A stretch of 64,000 nt of DNA from Rothia mucilaginosa ATCC 25296 (GTDB taxonomy: Bacteria > Actinomycetota > Actinomycetes > Actinomycetales > Micrococcaceae), in NCBI RefSeq assembly GCF_000175615.1, contig NZ_ACVO01000015.1:186001-250000 (forward strand), written 5' to 3'. The notes beneath the pieces were generated by a model. The model ran no database searches. It saw only the letters and a program-made list of their open reading frames with translations, and was not told where the DNA came from. A program made the position numbers and the translations under genes. Positions within the stretch are counted from its first letter, which is position 1, and each line of letters opens with the position of its first letter. This document shows positions 35,826 to 43,853 of the stretch, one piece after another.

Positions 35826-36011
35826 CTGCAAGAGCGTGCAAAAAGTATGTGAATAAATATTCACTAAAATTATGCATATTGGTGCAATATAAGCTGGCAC
35901 ACATTGGTGCATAGCCATGAAAAATGTCTTGATAAGGAACAATTTATTAGCCAGGAGTGAATAATCCAGCTAATATTTATGTATAGTTTCAAGCTTTTGT
36001 AAAGGGTGAAT
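35826..36011 (+). promoter_or_regulatory. AT-rich promoter region with palindromes, GNAT gene
   Basis: This stretch is far more AT-rich than its surroundings. It holds the perfect palindrome GTGAATAAATATTCAC (35849-35864), an inverted repeat ATATTG-GTG-CAATAT (35876-35890), and two direct copies of ATTGGTGCA (35878-35886 and 35903-35911) spaced 25 bases. These look like operator sites. No -35/-10 pair can be chosen with confidence among the many AT-rich hexamers. Confidence 0.5.
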
Positions 36012-36665
36012 ATGACCTCAGCCTCCTATACCGTCCGCACCGCCGAGTCTCATGAATATGCAGATGCGCTCGAGGTGCTGATTGCCGCATTCGACGGAGA
36101 CCCCGCCATGATGGCAGTCATTGCAGGTGGTAGCCGCCGACAGGAACTTGCCAAGCTCCGCGCAATCATGACCCTGCAGGTCTACGGTAACTTCCAGGGC
36201 CGCGGACGTATCGACATTGCTATTGACAACACCACCGGAAAAATCGTGGGTGTCTGCCTCTGGAACACCCCCGAATCCCAGGAAGGTTCCTTCGCTAACG
36301 AACTCAAGCAGATTGGCGCCTACTACAAGGCGCTCGGCTGCAAGACTCTGCTGAAGGCGATCCTAATGGAGCTACATCTGCTCAAGTACCGCCCCGCGTA
36401 CAAGCACTGGTACCTCTTCAACATTGGTGTTCTCGAAGAGTATCGTAGCCGGGGCATTGGTTCCCAGCTACTCGACTACGGTACCGAACGCATTGGCGAC
36501 TACCCCGCCTACCTCGAAGCATCGACCTACGACAGCGCACGCCTTTACGAGCGCCGCGGATTCTTCTCCCTCGGCCCGTTCCACGGCATCTTCTCCAAGG
36601 CGCACGCCGTCGGCATGGTCTACCCTGGAACCGGCCCGGCCGAGATTGTGCAGCGCAACTCCTAA
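36012..36665 (+). CDS. GNAT-family N-acetyltransferase
   Basis: A 217-residue acetyltransferase with one GNAT fold: N-terminal YTVRTAESHEYADALEVL, strand KIVGVCLWNTPE near residue 80, and the acetyl-CoA pyrophosphate loop EYRSRGIGSQLLDYG near 143-157, followed by YLEASTYDSARLYERRGFF. The substrate cannot be inferred. It lies within the sucrose island between scrA and scrR but has its own AT-rich promoter region, and terminators on both sides isolate it. The ATG with AAAGGG upstream is preferred over a GTG two codons earlier. Confidence 0.85.
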   Translation: MTSASYTVRTAESHEYADALEVLIAAFDGDPAMMAVIAGGSRRQELAKLRAIMTLQVYGNFQGRGRIDIAIDNTTGKIVGVCLWNTPESQEGSFANELKQIGAYYKALGCKTLLKAILMELHLLKYRPAYKHWYLFNIGVLEEYRSRGIGSQLLDYGTERIGDYPAYLEASTYDSARLYERRGFFSLGPFHGIFSKAHAVGMVYPGTGPAEIVQRNS

Positions 36666-36705
36666 AACTTCCGGACGCTCACAAAACCGATAAATGTATA
36701 TACAA

Positions 36706-36750
36706 AATCCGCCCCACCGTGAGCACTCGCACGGTGGGGCGGATTTTTAT
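36706..36750. terminator. Bidirectional terminator, GNAT gene / scrR
   Basis: Perfect 16-bp stem AATCCGCCCCACCGTG with its complement, an 8-base loop, and TTTTATT; the A-rich left side suits the convergent scrR. Confidence 0.95.
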
Positions 36751-36768
36751 TCTCAGAAGACGAGATTC

Positions 36769-37860
36769 TTATTGGAGCTCATCCGGAGCAGACATATCAG
36801 GCTGAATCTGATCCAGATCTGGGATGGAACGCACCGTAGCCCCCAGATGGAGCTCAACGGGGAGTACATCCTCAGGCTGGCTTATCGGGGGCTGGCTGTT
36901 TGGGGGAGCAGCTTCCTCCGCGGATTCTCCCTGCTGCAGCTCAACCAACTCCAGTAGACGCTGCGCGGTACGCTTCGCTATACCCTCAATCGGCTGAACC
37001 ACGGTCGCTAGTTCCGGCATGAGTAACTGAACGCTCTGCGTGCCGTCATAGCCAATCACCTGGAAATCCTCAGGAACGCGAATGCCTCGAGCACGCGCCC
37101 ACCCCAGGGTGAGTGCGGCGTAATTATCGTTGGAGGCGAAGACCGCGTCCACCGGCTCGGGGCTATCGGCACGCTCATCCAGGTAGCGGTAGAGCACCTC
37201 ACGCTTAATGCCCAGCGAAGGGCGGAAGCCCAGCTCTACGAACTCCGGCATGAGCCCCGCCTCAAGCATTGCCTCACGGTAGCCGCGCTGACGCTCATTG
37301 TGCTCACCCATGGTAGAAGTTACGTGCACAATATTCTGCGCACCCGTGGCGATGAGGTGCTCCGTGGCGGCGCGGGCACCTCCGTAGTTATCAGAGCGAA
37401 TATTCGGATAGAAACCGCTTTCGAGACGGTCTACGGTCACTAGGGGAGCCTGCGCATGCGGAATGTTAACCAGCGCGTCTGAGTGGGCGCCGCTGATGAT
37501 GCCGTCCACCTGATTGGAGAAGAGCATCTCCAGGTAGCGCTTTTCTTGCTCGGGGTGATCGTCGCTATTGCAGAGAATGACCCGGTAGCCCTCTTCGGCG
37601 AGGTAGCTTTCGAGGCGGTACACCATCTCCCCGTAGAAGGGGTTTGCGACCGTGGGGAAGATGAGGCCCACCATCTGCGAGCGCTGACCCTGTAGGCTGC
37701 GAGCGATGGCATTGGGTCTGTAGCCGAGTTCCCGCATCGCCTCGTGGACCTTGGTGCGGGTATTTTCGCTCAGGTAGCCGCGGTTATTGAGTACGCGGGA
37801 GACCGTGGTGGGGGAGACGCCCGCTAGGGCTGCAACGTCGCTGAGTTTGGGCTTTGCCAC
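36769..37860 (-). CDS. scrR: LacI-family repressor, probable ScrR
   Basis: A 363-residue LacI/GalR regulator. The N-terminal helix-turn-helix reads KLSDVAALAGVSPTTVSRVLN, with the hinge helix region YRPNAIARSLQGQRSQMVGLIFP. The periplasmic-binding-protein-like effector domain follows (ADSPEPVDAVFASNDNYAALTLGWARARG near 225, VIGYDGTQSVQLLMPELATVVQP near 265). A Pro/Glu-rich tail of about 50 residues after the core is unusual. A palindrome matching that of scrA overlaps its own transcription start, indicating autoregulation and control of scrA. The start is GTG with GAAGGGAG upstream. The effector is presumably sucrose-6-phosphate or fructose (inference). Confidence 0.88.
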   Translation of the reverse strand: MAKPKLSDVAALAGVSPTTVSRVLNNRGYLSENTRTKVHEAMRELGYRPNAIARSLQGQRSQMVGLIFPTVANPFYGEMVYRLESYLAEEGYRVILCNSDDHPEQEKRYLEMLFSNQVDGIISGAHSDALVNIPHAQAPLVTVDRLESGFYPNIRSDNYGGARAATEHLIATGAQNIVHVTSTMGEHNERQRGYREAMLEAGLMPEFVELGFRPSLGIKREVLYRYLDERADSPEPVDAVFASNDNYAALTLGWARARGIRVPEDFQVIGYDGTQSVQLLMPELATVVQPIEGIAKRTAQRLLELVELQQGESAEEAAPPNSQPPISQPEDVLPVELHLGATVRSIPDLDQIQPDMSAPDELQ

Positions 37861-37873
37861 GGGGGCTCCCTTC

Positions 37874-37908
37874 GATATGTTAAACGATTGACATATCTTT
37901 CTACTATA
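37874..37908 (-). promoter_or_regulatory. scrR promoter and autoregulatory operator
   Basis: On the minus strand TATAGT (37903-37908) is a good -10 box. Just downstream is the operator TATGTTA-AACGAT-TGACATA (37876-37895), with GATATGT/ACATATC outer arms spanning 37874-37897, covering the expected start of transcription and ending 14 bases before the scrR GTG. Confidence 0.7.
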
Positions 37909-37995
37909 CCTTCTTCACAGGAGCTAACGGGGCCTCAAAAACCAGAAAAAGCGCTTTCCCCTGTGCTGCCAACCGCACCGATTTGCAGTGCCGGT

Positions 37996-39309
37996 CTACA
38001 GCACCGGAATAACCGGAACGCGAGCCCCCACCTCATGCGCAGAACCTCGCACCGAAGAATCATCCAACACCGCGCAGTGAGTAGCCGCCGCCAACGAGGA
38101 CAACATATGCGACGCCGACTTCGGTAGAGGATACGCCACACCGTCACGCACCGACACAGGAAGCAGACGAGCCTCTGCCGGCTTACGCAACGTATCAACA
38201 GGCTCACCCAGAACCGCCGAATCCAGCTCAGGCAGAGGCATATCCCTCATACCAGCCAAAAGCGGCGGCAAATACGAATATAAAGCCGTGTACGCAGCCA
38301 AAGGATTACCCGGCAGACCCAACACAAAACGCTCACGACCCGAATTCGGGCCCGTCTCCGGAACCGGCAAACGCGCAGCCAACGCAGGATGACCCGGACG
38401 CACATCCACCGACTCAAACAGGTACGTCGCACCCATATCGTTGAGCACCTTACGCACCAAATCAACACCCGAGGTGCTCGACCCGCCCGTAAACACCAGC
38501 ACACGAGCCGTCGATGTGGACAAGAACGTGCGGAACTCAGACTCAACATCCGCCAGGCGAATCGACGGGCGCGCCTCGCAGCCTGCAGAAATAATCGCAT
38601 GCTCCATGAAGCCGCCAAAGGCATCACGCACCTGACCCGGCGCAGGCACACCAAAGGTAATGACCTCATTACCCGTAAACGCGCAACGCACCGGAATCGG
38701 GGCATACACCGGCAACTCATCAAAACCATTCGTGCCCAAGAACGCCGCCATACGCGCAGACACACGGTCACCGTGGCGCGCCAACAGCTCGCCACGCTCC
38801 AGCTCAGCACCGGCATGGCGAATATCAGCACCCGGTGCCGGAGGCTCAAAACCCTCCGCCATATCCAGGTAATGAATGCTCGCCTGAGTCTCCAAATGGG
38901 AACCCACGCCCGGACGAGAAGAACCCTCCGCACCTTCATACAGACGCGAATGCTCCTCACGCACAATCGCCTCGGCACCCTCCGGGATTAAACCGCCCGT
39001 CAGAATCGGGGTCGCCTCACCCGGAGCAATCGGCACCGTTAGACGGTGAATATTCGCGCGAGAATCCTCCGGGTACGCAGGAGTCACCAGACGCCACGGA
39101 GGCACACCCGCCACAGCATAGCCGTCCATCGCCGAAGAACTGTAGTGGGGCACCGGCATCACCGAATAAATATCGGCCGCCAAGTAATGGCCAATCGTCG
39201 CCAACAGCGGCAAAGATTCCGTCTTAACATGGGGCGCAACCTGCTGGCCCTCCTCATGCAGAATCTGACGGGCCTGCTGCCACGAAACAGAAGGAATATG
39301 GTGAGACAT
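37996..39309 (-). CDS. moeA: Molybdopterin molybdotransferase MoeA, paralogue 1
   Basis: MoeA inserts molybdate into adenylylated molybdopterin. Typical motifs are present: AADIYSVMPVPHYSSSAMDGYAV near residue 50, GEATPILTGGLIPEGAEAIVREE near 98, VRCAFTGNEVITFGVP near 202, VLVFTGGSSTSGVDLVRKVLND near 275 and FVLGLPGNPLAAYTALYSYL near 340. It is divergent from the second MoeA in this window, with GG replaced or shifted at several positions, so the two may have different roles (Mo insertion versus another step). 437 residues; ATG with GAGG well placed. It is last in the minus-strand order moaA-moaD-mobA-moeA. Confidence 0.88.
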   Translation of the reverse strand: MSHHIPSVSWQQARQILHEEGQQVAPHVKTESLPLLATIGHYLAADIYSVMPVPHYSSSAMDGYAVAGVPPWRLVTPAYPEDSRANIHRLTVPIAPGEATPILTGGLIPEGAEAIVREEHSRLYEGAEGSSRPGVGSHLETQASIHYLDMAEGFEPPAPGADIRHAGAELERGELLARHGDRVSARMAAFLGTNGFDELPVYAPIPVRCAFTGNEVITFGVPAPGQVRDAFGGFMEHAIISAGCEARPSIRLADVESEFRTFLSTSTARVLVFTGGSSTSGVDLVRKVLNDMGATYLFESVDVRPGHPALAARLPVPETGPNSGRERFVLGLPGNPLAAYTALYSYLPPLLAGMRDMPLPELDSAVLGEPVDTLRKPAEARLLPVSVRDGVAYPLPKSASHMLSSLAAATHCAVLDDSSVRGSAHEVGARVPVIPVL

Positions 39310-39459
39310 CGTACCTCGTAAAAGTGTGTGCGGGACGCGCAACAGCGCGCGAGCTCAAAAACATCGCCCGGTCGGGCGTTAAGAACTGAGACCTACCACT
39401 AGGGTACTCGTAGCTTGGCAACTAGCGCTCCCGCGCGCCTCAGATGCTAATAACTCATG

Positions 39460-40170
39460 CTAATAACTCGACCAGAGCGAAGTCGTATAGCCAAGAGCCT
39501 GCGCCTGCTCCCACGTATCAACATCGGCGGTATCAGCGGCAGACATCTCCACCGTCGCGGGGTTCAAACGGCGCAAAAAAGAACGAACAGAAGCGTCAGT
39601 CGTGCCGGTCGAAAAGACCGAACGGATCGCCTCAAAACGGTAAATACCCACCAGCGGCTGATAGATGCCCTCAGCAACCCCCCAGAAACCTGCAGATGCT
39701 TCAGAATCGTTGGGCGCTTCAGAATCGGTGGGGGAGGGGATAGCGGTCGCGGCCTGCTCGGCAGCCCGCGCGGCGGTAAGTAACTGCTGAACCGCCGGAG
39801 CAATACGCGGAGTATCTACGCCTAAAATCAGGCACCAGCTCGGCAGCGGCGCCTGCGAGCGCTCGCAATCGGCTGCAATACACTCCAAGCCGGCATGAAT
39901 CGCCGCAGCAGGACCCGAAAACGGCGGATCCTCACGAGTACGCAACACCCCCGACGGCAACGGCAAGCTCCCAGGACCCACCACCACGCGCGGGGATGCG
40001 CTCGCCACCGCCTCCAGGGCGCAATCCAGCAGGGTGCTCGTGCCGTCAGACAGGGACGCCTTCGGCACGTGGTTCAGGCGGCGAGAAGCGCCTCCGGCAA
40101 CAACGACCGCGGCGCACGAAAAATCACCCTCAGCGGCAAGCTCAGAACCGGGTATCTTATCCGCCCGCAT
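39460..40170 (-). CDS. mobA: Molybdenum cofactor guanylyltransferase MobA
   Basis: A 236-residue nucleotidyltransferase. The N-terminal FSCAAVVVAGGASRRLNHVPKASL is the GTP-binding loop of the MobA fold, followed by EDPPFSGPAAAIHAGLECI near residue 80 and LILGVDTPRIAP near 113. MobA links GMP to molybdopterin to form the bis-MGD that NarG needs. Its ATG overlaps the moaD stop (TAATG), so the two are translationally coupled. The Ser/Glu-rich insert near 143-160 is low complexity. A MobA-like CTP transferase (MocA) is the alternative; nearby narG supports MobA. Confidence 0.82.
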   Translation of the reverse strand: MRADKIPGSELAAEGDFSCAAVVVAGGASRRLNHVPKASLSDGTSTLLDCALEAVASASPRVVVGPGSLPLPSGVLRTREDPPFSGPAAAIHAGLECIAADCERSQAPLPSWCLILGVDTPRIAPAVQQLLTAARAAEQAATAIPSPTDSEAPNDSEASAGFWGVAEGIYQPLVGIYRFEAIRSVFSTGTTDASVRSFLRRLNPATVEMSAADTADVDTWEQAQALGYTTSLWSSY

Positions 40171-40436
40171 TATCCACCCGCAAAGGGAGGCAGAACGTCC
40201 ACACGATCGGCATCCTGCAGGGGCGCCTGCGCATCAGAACGGGCACCATTGACCAGGAATGAGCACTGCTCCATGACCTGCGCAAGAGTCAGACCCGAAG
40301 GGGTCGTACCCTCCAAGCTCTGGCCCAGATGCTCAATCAGTGCGCCAAGAGTTGCAGACGGCAGCTCAACCAGGGGCACCGACAGTTGCGTGGTACCCGC
40401 CGCAGAACGCGCGGCAGCGAAAAAATGAACCTGCAT
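40170..40436 (-). CDS. moaD: Molybdopterin synthase sulfur carrier MoaD
   Basis: An 88-residue ubiquitin-like protein that starts MQVHFFAAARSAAGTT and ends in the essential Gly-Gly (VDVLPPFAGG). The C-terminal glycine is adenylylated by MoeB and charged with sulfur, which MoaE transfers to precursor Z. The ATG was chosen because GAGGAG lies directly upstream and MoaD proteins begin here; a longer upstream frame is unsupported. The stop overlaps the mobA start. Confidence 0.9.
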   Translation of the reverse strand: MQVHFFAAARSAAGTTQLSVPLVELPSATLGALIEHLGQSLEGTTPSGLTLAQVMEQCSFLVNGARSDAQAPLQDADRVDVLPPFAGG

Positions 40437-40562
40437 AATGCTCCTCAATCCTTGATCAAACTCTGAGTAGGGTAGCCGAAAGCCAGGGGGTAAGGTGGCA
40501 GTAAAATACCTTGTCCAACGCATATTTGGCTGTATATCCGGCTAATAAATAGGGTAGCTTCC

Positions 40563-41774
40563 TTAGCCACCAATAGCGCTCATCGAGCGGCTCGCCTTGG
40601 CGAACTCCTCAATATCGAAGTCAGCATCTTCCTTGCCGTGAGCGCGCGGCTTAAACCACATGCCTTCACGCCAACGCAGAGCCAGTTGCTGATCGTCAGC
40701 ACCGGAACGCAGAAGCTGCATCAGGTCAGTCTCAGTGTCAGAGAACAAACACGAGCGAATCTTGCCGTCCGCCGTCAGACGGGTGCGGGTGCACGCATTG
40801 CAGAACGACTCCGTCACCGAAGCGATAATGCCCACACGGCCCAGCGACTCGGTACCGTCAGCCGGGAAGCCCGCCTCATCCAGGGCAGTGCCGAGCGGGT
40901 ACACCTCCCACAGCTGAGCGGGGGAATCGCCACGTGCCTCAGCCACCGAACCCAGAACGTACTCAGCCGATAGCTTCTGGCGAATCTCAGCGGCAGTAAT
41001 CGTGCCCTCGCGGGTCCAACGGTTATCGGCATCCAGCGGCATCTGCTCAATAAAACGCAGCTGATAGCCACCCGCCAACGCCCAGCGCAGAAGCTCCGGA
41101 GCCTGATCATCATTCAGACCCGGCATCAGCACAGCATTAATTTTGATGGGCCACAGACCAGCCTCAGCAGCACCATCAATACCCTTGAGCACGGCATCGA
41201 GCTTATCGCGGCGGGTCAACTCGGCAAAGGTTTCACGGCAAATCGTATCCAGAGAAACATTGATGCGGGTCAGACCAGCCTCCGCCAGGGCGGCGGCACG
41301 CTTCTCCAAACCAATACCGTTCGTCGTAATAGCAAGCGGAACATCCGGATGCGCCTGATGGATACGGGAAATAATGTCCACCAAATCGGCGCGCACCAGC
41401 GGCTCGCCACCGGTAAAGCGGATCTCCTCAACGCCCAGCTCAGTAATCGCAATATCGGCAAGGCGCGCGATCTCCTCGGCGGAGAGCAGATTCTCCTTGG
41501 GAAGCCACTGCAAACCATCCGCCGGCATGCAATAAATGCAACGAAGATTACATTTATCGGTCAGAGAGATACGCAGATCCGTCGCCACGCGACCCCAACG
41601 GTCCAAGAGCGGACCGCTGTTTGTAATATTCGGGAGCTTATGCTCGACCTTTACGCCGCTCTCAGATTTTTCGGGCGTAATAAAAGCAGCCCCGTTACCC
41701 TCCGCAGAAGATAAGGTGCTTAACGTTGGGCCCGCAATGAGCTCAGAAGAGGCCGAATTTGCCGTGTACGCCAT
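40563..41774 (-). CDS. moaA: GTP 3',8-cyclase MoaA
   Basis: MoaA is a radical-SAM enzyme starting molybdenum cofactor synthesis from GTP. The first [4Fe-4S] motif CNLRCIYCMPADG lies near residues 75-87, followed by EIRFTGGEPLVRADL near 117, TTNGIGL and NVSLDT. The second cluster is bound by C-terminal Cys residues in ESFCNACTRTRLTADGKIRSCLF near 320-342. It ends in Gly-Gly, which activates the radical reaction in MoaA. A ~50-residue N-terminal extension is longer than usual. 403 residues. It is divergent from modA, so cofactor synthesis and molybdate import share a promoter region. Confidence 0.95.
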   Translation of the reverse strand: MAYTANSASSELIAGPTLSTLSSAEGNGAAFITPEKSESGVKVEHKLPNITNSGPLLDRWGRVATDLRISLTDKCNLRCIYCMPADGLQWLPKENLLSAEEIARLADIAITELGVEEIRFTGGEPLVRADLVDIISRIHQAHPDVPLAITTNGIGLEKRAAALAEAGLTRINVSLDTICRETFAELTRRDKLDAVLKGIDGAAEAGLWPIKINAVLMPGLNDDQAPELLRWALAGGYQLRFIEQMPLDADNRWTREGTITAAEIRQKLSAEYVLGSVAEARGDSPAQLWEVYPLGTALDEAGFPADGTESLGRVGIIASVTESFCNACTRTRLTADGKIRSCLFSDTETDLMQLLRSGADDQQLALRWREGMWFKPRAHGKEDADFDIEEFAKASRSMSAIGG

Positions 41775-41907
41775 GTAAAACCTATGTGGAAAATTTGCAT
41801 ATTTCAGGTGACAATATGATTATTCCATGTTCCGGCGCCCCGTACATAGTGTGTGCAGGGTAAGTTACAACTGCGCCACGGCAGACAACCACGACGAAGT
41901 AACGCCG

Positions 41908-41932
41908 CGTGTACAAGCTAGGGACGTACACG
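41908..41932. promoter_or_regulatory. Inverted repeat between moaA and modA
   Basis: CGTGTAC and GTACACG are exact inverted copies separated by 11 bases, in the 232-base divergent region, 74 bases before modA. A regulator site is plausible; it does not resemble the E. coli ModE site. Confidence 0.4.
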
Positions 41933-42006
41933 GAACGTCATACAGAGCCCGCACATGGACGCACCTCACCTTCAATAGCAGTACGAACTAACCAAGGAAA
42001 TACCTC

Positions 42007-42813
42007 ATGAAGAGCCCCCTCGCAGCCCTCAGCGCGCTTGCCGCAGCAACCCTCGCCCTCACCGGATGCGGCGCCACCCAGAGCTCCTCTTCGTCCACTG
42101 CCTCCGCATCGAGCAGCCAGGCTACCTCCGGAAAGGTCGAAGTTTTTGCCGCCGCCTCCCTGAACAACGCAGGTGCAGACCTCGAAAAGGCATACGAAGC
42201 CGCCAACCCCGGCGTAGACGTCACCTTCGTCTTTGAAGGCTCCGCAAAGCTCGTCAACCAGATCGAACAGGGCGCAACCCCCGACCTGCTCATCACCGCA
42301 GACACCAAGAACATGGACAAAGCAAAGAAGCTCGACCAGTTCTCGGCTTCCGAAACCAACGTTCTGGTCACCAACAAGCTCGTACTCGTCACCGCCGAAG
42401 GCAACCCCGGCAAGATCAACAGCCTCGACGATCTCAAGACCACCGACGGCGTCGTCGCAGTCTGCAAAGAAGACGTCCCCTGCGGCACCATCGCCCACCA
42501 GGAACTGAAGAAGCACGACATCACCCTCAAGAACGCAACCACCGAAAGCAAGGTCACCGACGTAGCCACCAAGGTCACCACCGGTAACGCCGATGCGGGC
42601 TTCATCTATACCACCGACCTCGCCGCCGCCAAGAAAAAGGGCGTCAACCTCGGCTCCGTCGAGCTGACCGATGTGGAACGCAACGAATACCCCGCAGCGC
42701 TCAGCAAGACCGGCTCTTCCTCCGAAACCGCGAAGAAGTTCAACGAATGGCTGAAGAACTCCGACGAGGCGAAGAAAATCCTCACCGAGTACGGCTTCAA
42801 CACCGCACAGTAA
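42007..42813 (+). CDS. modA: Molybdate-binding lipoprotein ModA
   Basis: A 268-residue extracellular binding protein. The N-terminus is a lipoprotein signal (MKSPLAALSALAAATLALTGCG, lipobox LTGC at about 18-21), followed by a Ser-rich tether. The mature part shows VEVFAAASLNNAGADLEKAYE, FVFEGSAKLVNQIEQGATPDLLITAD and NALAYVYTTD-like GNADAGFIYTTDLA, the pattern of ModA. It delivers molybdate or tungstate to ModB. AAGGAA precedes the ATG. modB follows after 43 bases. Confidence 0.93.
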   Translation: MKSPLAALSALAAATLALTGCGATQSSSSSTASASSSQATSGKVEVFAAASLNNAGADLEKAYEAANPGVDVTFVFEGSAKLVNQIEQGATPDLLITADTKNMDKAKKLDQFSASETNVLVTNKLVLVTAEGNPGKINSLDDLKTTDGVVAVCKEDVPCGTIAHQELKKHDITLKNATTESKVTDVATKVTTGNADAGFIYTTDLAAAKKKGVNLGSVELTDVERNEYPAALSKTGSSSETAKKFNEWLKNSDEAKKILTEYGFNTAQ

Positions 42814-42856
42814 TTCAGCACCGCCACAGTAGGGAACAACCCGCGTCTCATCACCC

Positions 42857-43729
42857 ATGACAGACACTACCGCTACCCGCCGCAACGCCGGAACCTCACG
42901 CACACCCGGAAGTAGCCTCTTCGCCTCCGTGCCCGTGCTCTTCCTGGTTCCGGCGTCGCTGGGTGTTTTCCTCATTGCCGGACCGCTCCTCGGGCTCTTC
43001 CTCAACATCCCCTGGAGCCAGCTCGGCAGCATCTTCACCCCGCAGGTGCTCGGGGCGGCAAACCTCTCCCTCAGTACTGCCGCCGCCTCCACCCTCATCT
43101 GCGGGCTTCTCGGTGCACCCCTGGCGCTCGTGCTCTCCAAAGTGCTCAACCGCTCGCGGCTACACCGATTCGGGTCAGTTCTCTACGCCATCATCTACAC
43201 CCCGGTGATTCTCTCCCCGGTCGTCTCCGGACTCGGTCTGCTCTTTTTCTGGGGACGCAAAGGCATGATCGGCACCTACCTCTACCAGGCAGGAATCTCT
43301 ATCCCCTTCACCCCCAACGCGGTGATTATCGCCCAAGTCTTCGTTGCCCTACCCTTCTTCGTTGCCACCGCGGTCACCACCCTGCAGGCTATTCCCCGCG
43401 AATACGAAGAAATCGCCCTCGTCGAAGGCGCTAAACCCGCAGAAATCACCTTCAAAGTGCTCCTGCCCCTCGCCGCGCCCGGCCTCGCCACCGCCTTCCT
43501 TCTCTCCTTCGCCCGAGCGCTTGGTGAATACGGCGCAACCGTCACCTTCGCCGGCAATGTGCAAGGCAAAACCCAAACCATACCCCTCGCCATCGACCTA
43601 GCCATCAACAGCAGCGACATCCCCAGCGCCCTCGGAAGCGCCCTGATACTCATCAGCCTCTACCTAGGAATCTTCGGGGTCCTCGGCCTGATCCGTGCCC
43701 TCAAAAAACTACGCGAAAGCACCCGATAA
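42857..43729 (+). CDS. modB: Molybdate ABC transporter permease ModB
   Basis: A 290-residue permease with about six transmembrane helices and the ABC-permease EAA loop EEIALVEGAKPAEITFKVLLPLAAPGLATAF near 185-215, followed by FARALGEYGATVTFAGN, characteristic of ModB/CysT-like permeases. It forms the channel for molybdate. The expected ATPase gene modC does not follow; moeA begins 124 bases downstream. The start lacks a strong ribosome site. Confidence 0.92.
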   Translation: MTDTTATRRNAGTSRTPGSSLFASVPVLFLVPASLGVFLIAGPLLGLFLNIPWSQLGSIFTPQVLGAANLSLSTAAASTLICGLLGAPLALVLSKVLNRSRLHRFGSVLYAIIYTPVILSPVVSGLGLLFFWGRKGMIGTYLYQAGISIPFTPNAVIIAQVFVALPFFVATAVTTLQAIPREYEEIALVEGAKPAEITFKVLLPLAAPGLATAFLLSFARALGEYGATVTFAGNVQGKTQTIPLAIDLAINSSDIPSALGSALILISLYLGIFGVLGLIRALKKLRESTR

Positions 43730-43853
43730 GCCGCTTCGTCACTTGCCCCACATACCGGCCGGCACACACCGGTCCTTAGGCAAAACTGCATTTACCAGTC
43801 CACAAACACACACCTACACTAGTCATAACCGCCGCCGCACGATTGGAACCGCC

